From Cryptomeria japonica (lineage: Eukaryota > Streptophyta > Pinopsida > Cupressales > Cupressaceae), in NCBI RefSeq assembly GCF_030272615.1, contig NC_081414.1, positions 780,804,119 to 780,868,118 on the forward strand: a stretch of DNA of 64,000 nucleotides. Direction: 5' to 3'. The notes beneath the pieces are model-generated. The model was given only the letters and a program-made list of their open reading frames with translations, was not told the origin of the DNA and did no database searches. This document shows, piece by piece, positions 21,789 through 32,967 of the stretch (position 1 is its first letter; each line of letters starts with the position of its first letter). A program made the translations under genes and the position numbers.

Positions 21789-21829
21789 GTAGGGGTTACG
21801 CCCTACAAATGATCAAATAAATTTGATCA
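21789..21829. other. Two adjacent perfect hairpins in the Tat leader
   Basis: GTAGGG (21789-21794) pairs with CCCTAC (21801-21806) around a six-base loop. TGATCAAAT (21810-21818) pairs with ATTTGATCA (21821-21829) around AA. They are three bases apart. Confidence 0.65.
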
Positions 21830-22402
21830 AACGGGTTTATGGGGAGACATAGTGTCGATATGAACTAATCAGCACACGTTATTCATAGTTTTCACCATGA
21901 ATACATTTGATTATAGTGGTTTGGAAGAGGTGGGTTTTCTTCGCTACCACTTGGGTCATTCTCTTCTCACTAGTAGTCCTAATGACCACACGGAAAGACA
22001 GGCCCTCTAAAGATTAAACAAAAAGAGCCTATTGCTCAAGACACAAAAGACAATGATTCAATTTTAGTGCACCAATTGAAGCGTTTGCTAGTCTATGAAA
22101 ACAAGGCACACAACAAAATTACAAAACCCTAGCTAAGGCCCTGCAACAAAATTGTTAGTAGTTTGGGTTGTTTCAAATGATAACCCCTTCCTGCAAGCAC
22201 ACAAGTTAGGTAAATTTTAGAAAACCCAAAAAGACTTTGTGAAAAGGGGCCTTCAACAAAAGCGTTTTTGCCTCAAAAGTAAGCTGCACAAACTTGGTTA
22301 GCCAGATCTACAAGGGTTAGCCGAAAATAAACCAGATCTGAAACCCTAAGTATAAAATCCGAAAACCCAAATCAAAGAATAATTAAAAATTGCAAAACAA
22401 AA

Positions 22403-22660
22403 AGCACAGACGCAGTTATACCAGACATAGACGCGTCTGTATGACACAGACGCGGTTCTGTGATGCACAGACACGCTCAGATAACGTAGACGCTTTTCCC
22501 AGACATAGACGTGAGTAGATTCAACACAGACGCGTTTTGAATTCACAGACGCGGTTCCAGAAACCTGCAAAATAAAATCTAGCAAAAACATAGGTGCGAT
22601 TCACGATATTGCAGACGCTCCTGAAACACGAAAACGCCATCCGAACACTCGCAGACGCGA
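22403..22660 (-). repeat. Array of about 12 CACAGACGC motifs at about 20-bp spacing
   Basis: Cores lie at 22411, 22432, 22451, 22472, 22491, 22510, 22531, 22550, 22595, 22616, 22635 and 22656. One interval of about 45 bp suggests a lost unit. Orientation matches 21041-21190. It sits roughly 100 bases after the primer site, in the transcript leader. Confidence 0.8.
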
Positions 22661-22749
22661 AAAAACCTAAAAATATCGTTGAAAATTGCCCGATCTGCAA
22701 CTTCAAAAATGCAAAATCTGCAACAAAAATGTTAAATGCAAAGGGACAA

Positions 22750-22769
22750 GAGTCCCATCGGGCGTGCCA
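22750..22769 (-). other. Primer-binding site of the Tat element
   Basis: On the element strand, TGGCACGCCCGATGGGACTC begins three bases after the 5' LTR. The TGG start fits the CCA end of a tRNA. I could not assign the tRNA species. Confidence 0.75.
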
Positions 22770-22772
22770 AAA

Positions 22773-23545
22773 TGTTTATGGTGAAAATGGATAACAATAA
22801 TAACAATATTGCAAGGCTAAAATGAATCCAACCACTAAACCCTAGCCTAACAATGAACAAAGATCCACCATAACATATGAAGATAACCTAAGACAATGCA
22901 AAATAACTCAAAATCACAAAGCTTATACCATCACATGTCCAATAGGGTTTTGATCTCCATTCTTCCTATCTCCATTGATCTTGCTTGATATATTTGCTCT
23001 CAGATTTTTTGTATGCACAAGAGCTCAACAAAGAACGGAAAGTGGTTGCAAGTAAGATCGTAGTGTAGCCAAGTCTTCAAGATTAGTCATTAGGGTTTGA
23101 CAATGAAGAAAGCATCTTCTTAAATAGAAGACACAATAAGAAATGGAGGGTTAAGATTGAGAGGTGTAAAAAGAGAGGTCAGCTAGGATTAGAGGGTAGG
23201 TAAAAGAAATACCAAAATAATGAAAAAGGTAGGTAGTGTATGAATTAAGAGATGAATGACATGTGTCATGTGTAGAAAAAGATAATGAATTAATTAAATA
23301 AATAAATATTTATTTAATTAATAGAAGAAGTAGGACAATTAAATAAATAAAATATTTATTTAATTTAGGAAAGGGATAATTTAAATAAATAAATGTATTT
23401 ATTTAAATGAGAAATAAAGCTAGAAGAGGATAAATGAATTAATTAAATAAATAAGAATTTATTTAATTAATAGAAGAATTAGGCTTGGATAATTAAATAA
23501 ATAAAATATTTATTTAATTAGACATGACAATTTTGAGTGTTTACA
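22773..23545 (-). repeat. 5' LTR of the Tat element (773 bp)
   Basis: It is the same length as 7359-8131, with about seven substitutions, most of them transitions. Its ends are TGTTTATGG and GTTTACA. It contains the promoter for gag-pol transcription toward lower coordinates. Confidence 0.95.
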
Positions 23546-23550
23546 CAAAT
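23546..23550. other. Target-site duplication CAAAT, right copy (Tat element)
   Basis: CAAAT follows the LTR end immediately and matches 7354-7358. Confidence 0.95.
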
Positions 23551-24182
23551 AAAACTTCATAAAAATGCATATCATTAGTGTCTTAGAAATTTTCATCATT
23601 TCCCTTAAAAGGAAATCATTTCCATTATAGAAATCATTTACATTTTAATTCTATTTCATGGTTAACTCAAAACATGAGGTTTAACAAAAGGCAAACCCCT
23701 ATTCCTAGCCATTTTACCTTCTCTATTGTGTGTAAGAATAGGTACAGAGATGCAATTTTCAGAATCGATATCATTCATAGAGATGAATAGTTTCCCCTTT
23801 GGATGATGAAAAGTTTGGAGAACTAGAGCGACAGACATTCTGGTCCTGACAATTTAGGATGACCTTTTGGACATAGATCCAAACACTCGCATATTGCTCA
23901 GATCTAGGTTCATAGCTCCATTCGACAACTGTATCTCATTGTTTATGCATAATTATTTTAAATTCAACACATTTACCCTATTTTCAACATTTTCACTATT
24001 CAACCTAAAAAGAGGGAATCAATTCTTCATTAGTGAGTATAATCAGAATTCTTAGCCCTATCTTTGTTGGACTGAGGCTAGATCTATTGGATTCACCCCT
24101 CTTTAATGTAATTGGTCCCTAAGCAAAAATTAGGTGTTTTGCTACATCATTGGGTGAAACCCTAATTTTTCACCATATTACA
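23551..24182 (+). repeat. Probable 5' LTR, right part (interrupted by Tat)
   Basis: This continues the LTR begun at 6290. It ends CACCATATTACA, followed by TTTTGGTGAGCC, which looks like an LTR/primer-site junction. The tRNA is not identified. Confidence 0.45.
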
Positions 24183-24694
24183 TTTTGGTGAGCCTGATGA
24201 CTTGCTTATTAATTTCTAATTTATGCTTTTAGATATGATTGTTCATGTATTTTCAAATTCAAATTTACATTTGCAAATTTAATTTTCAATTGAATTTCAC
24301 AGGTTTAGAGGTTAAATTCATAAAAACCCTAATTTTTAATTCTAAAATTGAACTTTGGGGTCATCTAATTTGGATTAATTATTTCAGATCTGATTATTCA
24401 TTGAATTTAAAATTCAAAGGTGCACTCACAAATATTTTTCAATTGAATTACATAATTTTAGTGGTTGATTTCACCAAGACCCTAATTTTTAATTCTAAAA
24501 TATACTTTTGAGTTGCATAATTTTTCAGATCAATTTTTAGATATGATATTTATGATATGTATCTTATGATCTAGATGCATTTTTATTTCAAATTTACACA
24601 TTTAATTGCTTAAATACTTGGTTAATCAATCAATTTTATAATAAAATACATTGTTTAATTATAATTTTTAATTTCAAATTCAAATTTCCCTACT
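24183..24694 (+). other. AT-rich leader of the plus-strand remnant
   Basis: AT-rich sequence with two similar blocks (about 24300-24360 and 24450-24510), each containing an AAACCCTAATTTTTAATTC-like word. No gene is seen. Confidence 0.4.
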
Positions 24695-25605
24695 TTGTGC
24701 ATGAGTTTTACTACCATTAGTCCTACCTATAGTATTCCTTTGAGAAGAAGTTTTATAATTAAGGCCTCCCAAGGTTTAATTACTAAGAATATGGAGCCTA
24801 ATTTAGATAACTTGTTTCATGAAAATATCGATGGTTCCTCTAATCCAACAAATGATGCCATATTTTCCTCATTCTTTTCATAGTTCTCATAATGTGGATG
24901 AATCACTAACTATGGTTTGCATTGATCAATTGCATAACATTGTCATTGAATTTAAAAAAATTCAACAATGGATGAGTCAACAATACCCAAAAAGTGAGGA
25001 AATTAGACATTGATTGAAGGATTAAAAATAATGGTTCAAAGTCATAAAATTGGTGTTCATTTTCTGCCTGGCCTAACTGATATTGTTGACACTAATATTA
25101 TGCCTATCAAAAGTTGTACCGAAGTCCTTGGTTACACTCAATGGCTCTAGTTGATAAGAATGCTTGAGTGCTCAATAATCTTTTGTGAGGATTAAATGGG
25201 TTACATCAATACTCAAGTGGCAACCATGACATTAGGTGCGACCGCTTTATCCAAATACTTTAGAAAATACTTTATTCCAGTTTCTGGGTCTTTTCATAGC
25301 ATACAACACAATTGATAAATGAAAATATGTTGAAACTTCCTCCCATCAAGCCAATTGATAATTCTAAACCTTTTCTACCTTATCATGATCCCAAAGCCTT
25401 TTGGCAATATCATCATCAATTTAGTCATGACATCAAGAAGTGTTATTCCTTAAGGAGTAGGATTCAAGACTTTATTAATAATAATACCATATCTGTGATT
25501 GATGTGATTGACAAAGGAAACAAATTCGTAGCTCCTCCTAATCAAAATATTCAAATCTTTACTAATCCTCTGCCTTCCAATTCTACTAGTGTGGTGGAGC
25601 CTTAG
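24695..25605 (+). pseudogene. gag: Gag-like remnant of the plus-strand element
   Basis: Short plus-strand frames at 24695-24883 (YSIPLRRSFIIKAS), 24819-25013 and 25312-25605 are separated by stops and shifts. The last carries YHHQFSHDIKKCYSLRSRIQDFI. This resembles the Cys/His knuckle plus downstream helix of Tat-type Gag (CxxHxxxGHxTxxCxxLK), with most ligands lost. No pol follows. Confidence 0.45.
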
Positions 25606-25740
25606 CCTCTTGTATATATATGAAAATAAGATTGTTTGTCAATTGAGGTACACACAATAGATCATTTAAGGTTCCAAACCCTAATATCAATAGATCCCTT
25701 TTTAATTACATTCATATATGTATGAAATCTTATTAAAATC

Positions 25741-26760
25741 AATGGTATTTTACAAGGGTCAAATGAAGAGAACATAGACTATAAAGATACCATATGATGA
25801 GAAGCCCTTGAATCTAGAAGCCATCTCCTTAAATCATGACTTGGAGTAGCAAAAAGGGCTTGTCCTTTACTTGTCCCAAAAGTGTGACTCTTCCCCTTAT
25901 CAAATTATTTTTCTTTGGAAGAAAAAGTGAAATAGACATTCTCAAAGGCACATTGCTTCTATTAATCTCAAGAAGATGCTTCAATTCATCAATATCCTTA
26001 TTGTGAAAATGATATTCTTCATATCTTGACTTCTTACAATCCATACAAAAAATATTATCCTTCTTAGATAATTCTTTCTTAGGGGAGGAAATAGAATCTG
26101 TTTGTTGGGGAGAGGAATATTATGCCCTATCCTTCTATGGCATTGGTTTTGATTGCTTCTACTTCTTGTTGGTACCCTTCTCATAATTATCCACCAAAGC
26201 ATGTGACTTATATGACTTGATAATACCAATTATGTTTGACTTTTCTTGTTCAAGCACCAAAAGATTAGTGAATAAATCAAAGGATGGTGTAGTATAGGCA
26301 CCTCTAATTATAAATTGATGAGTGTGGAAACTAGAATAAAAGTTGCATATTTGGAAGGAAGCTTCCCCAAGAAATTAAAAAAAGAACAATTGTGCATCCT
26401 TCATTTCAATGCCATAATCCTTGAGTTGTACTATCAGCTCATTTTCATTAGTAACATAGTCTTGGATTGTATCAAAATTATTGGGATCTAAATTTAGGAT
26501 ATCACTTTAAAGTGCATGTCCTCTAATGTCATCAACTTGACCATATAATTGACCAAGTTTATCTCAAGCTTTATTTATTCTTTTATACTTCTCAGTATGA
26601 AAGATAACAGCGAGATATATATTTTCTCAAGACTTGAAGAGCCATAAATAACTTAATGATTCATTTAATTTTCATATTAGCATCAATATTAGGATTTGAG
26701 GGTTCAAAAATTGTTCCATGAACATAATATTTTAAATCTTTTTCCATTAGTTTACCCCAC
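25741..26760 (-). pseudogene. gag: Copia-type gag relic
   Basis: Minus-strand fragments read as a decayed copia Gag. One piece is LPSKYATFILVST-like (UBN2 region, about 26300-26400). The other is a knuckle-like CMDCKKSRYEEYHF followed by a Lys/Leu-rich helix (26044-25829), in which the His and last Cys are replaced. Frames are broken throughout. No LTR is recognised. Confidence 0.4.
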
Positions 26761-27170
26761 GCATTAACTTTTCAAGCTGCATAATTATGTGGAGTAAAAG
26801 AGGAATTTTTGGAGAATCTACAATTAAAAATTAAAAGAGCACAAAAGGAGAGGAGCACAAGGACACAAGACACCCCCAAAATTCCCTCAATCAAAGAACC
26901 CCTCAACACAATGATGATTTGGAAATTTATACTTAGTGCTTGTAAAATGACTACTTATAAAACTAGAAAAAGTGGAATTTTGTTTTGAATATTTACAACC
27001 ACCTCAATTCGGATATATAAAACTAAAATTACTAATGTAGACAACCAAACAGAGATCCAAGCATTACAAATGCAAAAAATAAGCCAATTAAAGCCATGTT
27101 CTAAAAAAATAAGCCAAATAAAGTCATGTTCTAAAAGTGAAATTTCTAATCATAGTGACTATAAATGTGT
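26761..27170. other. AT-rich spacer with a short tandem duplication
   Basis: No gene is seen. About 27075-27140 holds two near-identical copies of roughly 33 bp containing AATAAGCCAA and CATGTTCTAAAA. Confidence 0.5.
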
Positions 27171-29900
27171 GAGACTTCACCTTGTGATTGTAACTATGAA
27201 CCATATGCTACTAATATGTTTTTAGGTGATTGAAAGTATTTTATAGATTCTCATCTAACAATTCCAAATATCACAAGAGAAAGACCCTCTAGTCTTTGTC
27301 ATTGATAAGCTCACGTAGAGAGACCTCTAAATATGGTCATTCGACCTCAATGGACAAGATGTCTTCAACACCATAAATAACTATATAGGGAGTAGTTTCA
27401 ATAGGTGTGTGAACACTTGTGTGATAGTTCCATAGTGCAAGATTAAGTTGGATGTTCTAGTTGTGGCCAACATCATCGACTACCTTTCTAAGGACCAAGA
27501 ATTGTTTTATTAGATGCCTCAACTTGACAATTACCTTGGAGGTATTATGGAGTATAAAAAAGATGATGGCTATGGAATTGGTCAGAAAGCTCATGAAAAT
27601 CCTAATTTTTGAAGGGATGCACATTGTCTGTGATGATGGAAAGGGGAACACCATATCAAAAAATGATATAATTATGGATGAAAGATACAATCTACTTATC
27701 GGTGACTTCGGTGAGAGGGATGACCTCAATCCACCTTTTGAAATACTCAATGGTTGTGATAATGAATTTATGGCCATTGAAGGATGAATCTTGCCCATGA
27801 GATCAAGTACGCACTTACAAAAGGGCCATGGTGTAGTGATTGGTTGAAGTTCCTATGCTAGTGCACGAATAAGGTCTCCATGAATATGACACTTCTTACA
27901 TTTCCTAACAAACTGGTATGACTACTCTTTCTCCATTATAGTCCAGTAGTATCTAGTCCTCATTAGTTTCTTAGCTAAGGTTGGACCACTAGAGTGAGCC
28001 TCTCATATACCTTTGTGGAATTCACATAATGTGATTTGAGCTTTATCACACTCTAAACATCTATGAAGAGTACTATCATGACCTTGTTAAGTTGAGTGTG
28101 TTAGCTATGATGATGTAGAAGGAGGATTGGTAGATGAAGGAATGATATTAGTTATTCGAAAGATTAGGTGGAAGGATATTATCATGAAGCTAGGTGAAAA
28201 TTTCATCATACCAAGGGGAATCGGGACCAACACATATTAATTATGCTGGAGTGATCTCCAATACAGGGACCAAAACATTATCCACCAAGAACACATCTAA
28301 TGGATCTCATTCTATGGTATGTTGATCAAGGAAGCAATGGTTGCCATAGCCTCTATAGCTCAATTGATCTCTCTTGGTAAACACTTAAAGAATATCTTTG
28401 TAAAAATTTTCTTGAAGTCATCTACCATTTTATTGTAAGGCATTAGTTTTTCATCTTTGGTCTAATAAACATCACTTTTTTGACAAATCACAAGTGCAGA
28501 GTCTCCAAAAATATTAAGTTCATGGATACTTCACTAAACTGTAATTCGTAGACTTGTTGTCAATGTATCATATTTTTCAATATTGTCTAGGCAAGGAAAT
28601 GGTAGCTGATATGATTTAGGAATAGAATCCCTTTGAGGTATGATGAAGAGTATGCCTACTCCTACTCCATGTTGTTTATATGAACCATCAATTTAGTTTC
28701 CATAATTTTGATTTGTTCACTACGAAGATGGATTAATTTGAAAATTTTGATACAGTAGGAGAATCATCAACCATTGGTACATTCATGAGTTGGCCCATAA
28801 TTACTTGTCCTTTGATATATTTTCTATCCACATAGTCAGTGATAATTCACTTAACATCATGATCTATTTAACTAGCCTGCCTTTGAGAGTTTCTTTGTTG
28901 AGTAAATATTTTAGTGCATAAATTCTTGCTACAAGCTTTGTCTTGTGAGATAGCATGTAATGATGCAAATTCTATGAAGGAAAGATCATAGCAAGGCAAG
29001 CACTCTCAATTGGAGTGTAATTAAGCTCATATCCAATTAATGTGCAACTAATGCAGTGGATGACTTTTTCTTTTATTTCATGATCATGTTGTGCCAATAG
29101 AGCCCCTAATGATATGAATGTTTCTAATATGTATAGTTACAATGGTTTTCCTTGGATTGGTGGCATAAGCAATGGTTGATTCAAATAGTCTTTGAGATAT
29201 TGAAAATCTTATTGGAATTTTTCATTCCACTTAAACTTGATTTTCTTGTGAAGTGAAACTTGAAACTAATGACACTTATATGCGAGTTGTGATATGAATC
29301 TACAGATTGATTGGAGATAAAATGATTTGTGTTCTTAGGAGGAGGCATATGTAAGATTTCTTCAACTTTTGTTGGATCTTCTTCAATACCTCGTTGTGAG
29401 ATAATATTTCCTAGGAGTTTCTCAGAGGTATCTCTAAAGATACACTTCTTGGGATTCAATCTAACTTTGTATTTTTCCAAGTGATAAAAAACCACTGATA
29501 ATATGTCCAAATATTATTCCCTTGTTAATTATTTTCCTTATAGATCATTTGCATCATCTTCCATGGTGACATGCATGATGTCGTAAATAATTATTGTTAT
29601 GGCTCTCTCATATATGGCACATGTATTCTTGTGTCTAAAAGGTATGAAATTACAACAAAAAGTACCCCACATACATGTGAATGTTGTCTTGTGTTCATCT
29701 TCAAGTTCTATCTTAATCTGATATTATCTAGAGAATCCATCCATAAGTGATGACACAACATGGCTTGTTGTGAGATCAAAGATTAAATAAATGTTCAATA
29801 ATGGCAAGTCATCCTTGGTACATGCCTTGATTATGTCTCTAAAATTAGTGCATATTATTATGTTTCCATTTTGTTTTCTAATAGGTACAAGATTAGATAT
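27171..29900 (-). pseudogene. pol: Old Tat-like gypsy relic, part 1: integrase, RNase H, RT C-terminus
   Basis: This stretch is collinear with 13255-15985 of the intact Tat element and clearly related to it, but is full of stops and indels. Readable pieces include the integrase region (27798-27457) and the RT end LEKYKVRLNPKKC (29510-29181). The relic stops at AGATTAGATAT (29890-29900), where the large copia element inserted. It resumes at 60853. Related sequence in the same orientation as the young copy shows that this family was active here more than once. Confidence 0.85.
29896..29900. other. Target-site duplication GATAT (copia 29901-60852), left copy
   Basis: GATAT precedes the LTR start. 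The other side reads TATAT, a 4-of-5 match. Removing the insert restores collinearity with the Tat polyprotein sequence around 15985. Confidence 0.65.
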
Positions 29901-29922
29901 TGTTCATTCTGATACTAATTGT
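29901..29922 (-). repeat. 3' LTR of the host copia, first 22 bases
   Basis: TGTT..TTCTGATACTAATTGT matches the start of the other LTR at 51580. The rest lies at 37493-38963 beyond the nested copia. Confidence 0.8.
29918..29922. other. Target-site duplication ATTGT (nested copia), left copy
   Basis: ATTGT is repeated at 37488-37492 on the other side of the insert. Confidence 0.92.
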
Positions 29923-31489
29923 TGTTGGCATTATGTGAACTGGCATGAAGACATAATGATATTGTATGTTGTCATTAATGTCAATATGAGACATGGTGAG
30001 AACTGGGACATGTGATAGGTGAAGAGAGAGGAACCGGCATATGTATGAATATGTTTATATGCCAAAGTGAAGCGGCACATTTGTTCAAGGTGAACCGGCA
30101 TGTAGTTATGATAACAAGCACACGAAACAATTGTATGGCTACCAGTTGCTAGGTAGCTTCCACTTCGGGGTTTTCGGTTGGAGCAAATCAAGTGACTCAA
30201 TCGGTAATCTTCATATGATGAGTTAGCAGTATGATGGAGGACAAATCATGTTGCCACGTAAGCTCTGTGCACATGAAGGATCTTGCATGAAGAAGACTAT
30301 TCCTATCCACCTCGAGAATGTGCGAAGTTTGTCAAATGGTGATAATGCATGATGGGTTATCAGCCGCCATGAAAATGGTGGATAATGGATGATGGAGAAT
30401 GTCTTGAGATCGACTCAAGATTGTTGCATTTAATGCAGTATGATTCAATGATCAAGATCGAACCGCTTGACTTGCTTAACCTAATAGGTTTAGGGTTTAG
30501 GGTTTTTGCTACCAACCTGTATGTTTCCTATAAGGTCAATGTTGTGTTTCTTTCTAAAGTTGTTGGCAAAAGTTGTGAGTGTGTATCCAAGGGAAGTGAT
30601 ATGTGATTATTGCCAGACCAAAGGAGAGAAGATATATTTGCAAAGTGAATGTGCAGAATGTGAAGAGGAGCCAAAACGGATCTACATTATCATTGAGTGC
30701 TATTAACAGATCATTGTAATACCTGTTGATCTCTAACCACTTCAACAATTGTAAAATCCCCTAATAGGGTAGCCTTAACTAGCTTGATTCAAAATCCCTT
30801 AAATTGGGTGGTCCTAATCGCTTGTTTCAAATCCCTTAACTGGGTAACTCAAGGCTAATGAGTTCTAAGAAGCTATTGAGTTCTTAAAATCCTCTAACAA
30901 GGTGACCCTACTGAGTTTAACCCTTAACTGGGTATCCCTTAACCGGGTGATCCCTAATAGGATCGGTTCCTACCAAAACCTATTGTAACGTTCTTAACTG
31001 GACAAGGCTCCTAATAGAGAGGACTTCTAAAGTGTTCAAAAAGTAGCTTGTGGGTATTCATCCCCAGCGTGGTTTTTCCCAGTTGGGTTTCCATGTGAAA
31101 AATATGTGTGTCACATGAAATGCTTTTGTCTTGTGATGCTTTGTTTTATCTATTATGCACATGAAGTTTCTATGTTTTATGCCTGTCTATAATACTTATT
31201 GAACTCACTATTGTGAAGATTTGATGGTTAAGTCTACTAGTTCATGCATGTGAATATTATGATAATGTGGTATTGAGCTAAGAGAAAATCTTATTGGGTG
31301 ACCAGTTCATGACTGATTCAGCTATACTGGATGTTACTGGTTGGACTCTATTTTACCAGTATCTCTATTTATGAGTCATTTGGAGTATTTGCTGCGAAAC
31401 TAGTTTTGGACTATATTTGTGTTTGTACTAATTCACACCCCCCCCTATCAGTACCAGTTTGGTACTAGTGGTTTATCATTGAGTTATCA
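29923..31489 (+). repeat. 5' LTR of the nested copia (1567 bp)
   Basis: It starts TGTTGGCATTATG and ends GTTATCA before the primer site. It contains TTTAGGG repeats (30487-30505), an array of CCCTTAACTGGGT-type palindromes (about 30743-30975) and a C-run with CTATCAGTACC near its end. It is 27 bp shorter than the 3' LTR. Confidence 0.95.
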
Positions 31490-31491
31490 AT

Positions 31492-31503
31492 TGGTATCAG
31501 AGC
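31492..31503 (+). other. Primer-binding site, tRNA-iMet type (nested copia)
   Basis: A perfect TGGTATCAGAGC lies two bases after the LTR end. Confidence 0.95.
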
Positions 31504-31559
31504 ACCTCCAGGTCCTCTGTGTTGTAAGCCTAATCGCTTGAGGAAAAGATCCTAGACAA

Positions 31560-32967
31560 ATGATGAAGAGGGAAGGTCCAAAGTTTAATACGGAAAACTT
31601 TGGTATATGGAAAGACAGGATGAAGATATTCATCAAAAGCATGGGTGTTCAACACTGGAGTTATGTTGAAAATGTATATGTTGTTCCTACTGGTACTCTC
31701 ACCGACAACCAAAAGAGAGAGATACAAGAAAATGGGCAAGTCATGGAAGCCCTCATCAGTAGTCTATCTGACATTGAGTTTATTAATGTCCAGGATAAGG
31801 CTAATCCCAAAGAAGTATGGGATGCTCTTGAAAATATCTATGGTGGCGATGAGCATGTAAAATAGGCTAAGGAAGAGAGCTAGAGAGGAAAGTTTGAAGA
31901 CATGCGGATGGTTGAAGGGGAGACCGATCAACAATATGGAATAAGAATCAAAACAATTGTTGGAGAAATAAAGAGTGCAAGTGGCAAAATAGAAGATTCC
32001 ATTGTGGTCAATAAAGTCCTGAGATCCCTGTTGCCGGTCTATGCAATAAGGGTTGCTGCTATTCAGGAGCTGAGATCAATAGACAAGTCTAAGGCATCCT
32101 TGGACTCCATCTAGCCAAGTTGATAGCCTATGAGTTGAATTGTTTTGATGGTAGTATTCAAAAGTTAGAATTAGCTTTTACAGCTTTTTCTATATCATCC
32201 AGAAAAGGAAAAGAAGCTAGCACTTGTGGGGAACCTAGTCAGAATTGAGAAATGAAGGATGAAGAGTTTCTGATAGAATTTGAAGCTCTTCTAGCCTGGA
32301 GATTCCCAAAAGGGACTGGTAAATACAAAGGTAAGCTTCCTTTGAAATGTTTCTCCTGTAACCGGATAGGACATATTGCTATGAACTATCCTAATAGTGA
32401 CAATAAGGACAAACCGAAAAGGTTCAAGAAATTCAAAGGAGGGAATTGGAGAAACTATTTTGTAGCAGTTGATGAAGGTGTCACAGATGAGGAATCAGAA
32501 GATGAAGAGAATGAAGACATTGTATTTGTTGCTGTAAAGGAAGATGTGGAAGACAAGAAGGCTCTTGTCTCCCAGTTTGAAAATTCAAATGAGTGGATCA
32601 TTGATAGTGGTTGTTCTCACCATATGACTGGTGACTGGAGCAAGTTTCTATCCTTAGAGGAGTATGATGGTGGTGTGGTTTGCTTTGGCAATGGTGCACC
32701 ATGCATGGTCAAAGGCAGAGGGTCCATCTCTTTGAATGGAAAGAGTAGTGCTGACAATGTGTACTGGGTTGATGGTCTCAGACACAACCTTCTAAGTGTT
32801 GCCCAGTTAAATGATAGTGGTCTCACTCTGCAATTCAAGAATGGAGTTTGCAGAATCAAAGGTAAAGATGGTAAACTGGTAGCCACCAGCATGCAGAATA
32901 AAGGTAACCTATTTCATCTAAATGCAAATATAAGTACATGTCTTATGGCTAAGCTTGATGATAGCTA
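31560..32967 (+). pseudogene. gag: Copia Gag and protease, frameshifted
   Basis: Gag begins with MMKREGPKFNTENFGIWKDRM (31560). It continues through DKANPKEVWDALENIYGGDEH and QQYGIRIKTIVGEI (UBN2-type capsid). A one-base loss near 32112 shifts the frame. The next frame carries the knuckle CFSCNRIGHIAMNY (Tyr replaces the last Cys) and the protease motif WIIDSGCSHHMTGD near 32600. Stops at 32248 (TGA) and 32966 (TAG) interrupt it. An in-frame TAG also lies at 31863. Confidence 0.85.

Larger units (their letters stand above)
20415..22749 (-). other. Long 5' leader of the Tat element
   Basis: There are 2.3 kb between the primer site and gag with no credible coding frame. It holds two 20-bp-spaced motif arrays (21041-21190 and 22403-22660). 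Between them lies a GC-richer block (about 21450-22010) with perfect hairpins. A packaging or dimerisation role for that block is inferred only from its position. Confidence 0.6.
7359..23545 (-). mobile_element. Tat-lineage Ty3/gypsy retrotransposon with antisense PMD gene, 16.2 kb
   Basis: The boundaries are exact: two 773-bp LTRs, a CAAAT duplication, a primer site inside the right LTR and a polypurine tract inside the left LTR. The element reads on the minus strand. Its order is a 2.4-kb leader, gag, protease, G-patch, RT, RNase H, a second archaeal-type RNase H, integrase, then a long 3' region holding a convergent gene. A dual RNase H and a long 3' region with an extra ORF are known hallmarks of the Tat/Ogre lineage. 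The two LTRs differ at about 7 of 773 positions by eye, so this is the youngest insertion here. A few nonsense codons and one small deletion in RNase H make it probably non-autonomous. Confidence 0.95.
6290..25610 (+). mobile_element. Plus-strand LTR element remnant, split by the Tat insertion
   Basis: An LTR-like block (6290-7358, then 23551-24182) is followed by a TGGTGAGCC-type primer site and a gag-like remnant on the plus strand. The 16-kb Tat element sits inside the LTR, with CAAAT duplicated on both sides. No pol and no 3' LTR were found, so it is a truncated or gag-only copy. The family is probably Ty3/gypsy, judged only from the gag fragment. Confidence 0.5.

Noticed and set aside
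30487-30505. Interstitial telomere tract
   Set aside because: Only two to three TTTAGGG units, and the same ones are present in both LTRs, so this is an LTR motif and not a chromosome-end remnant.
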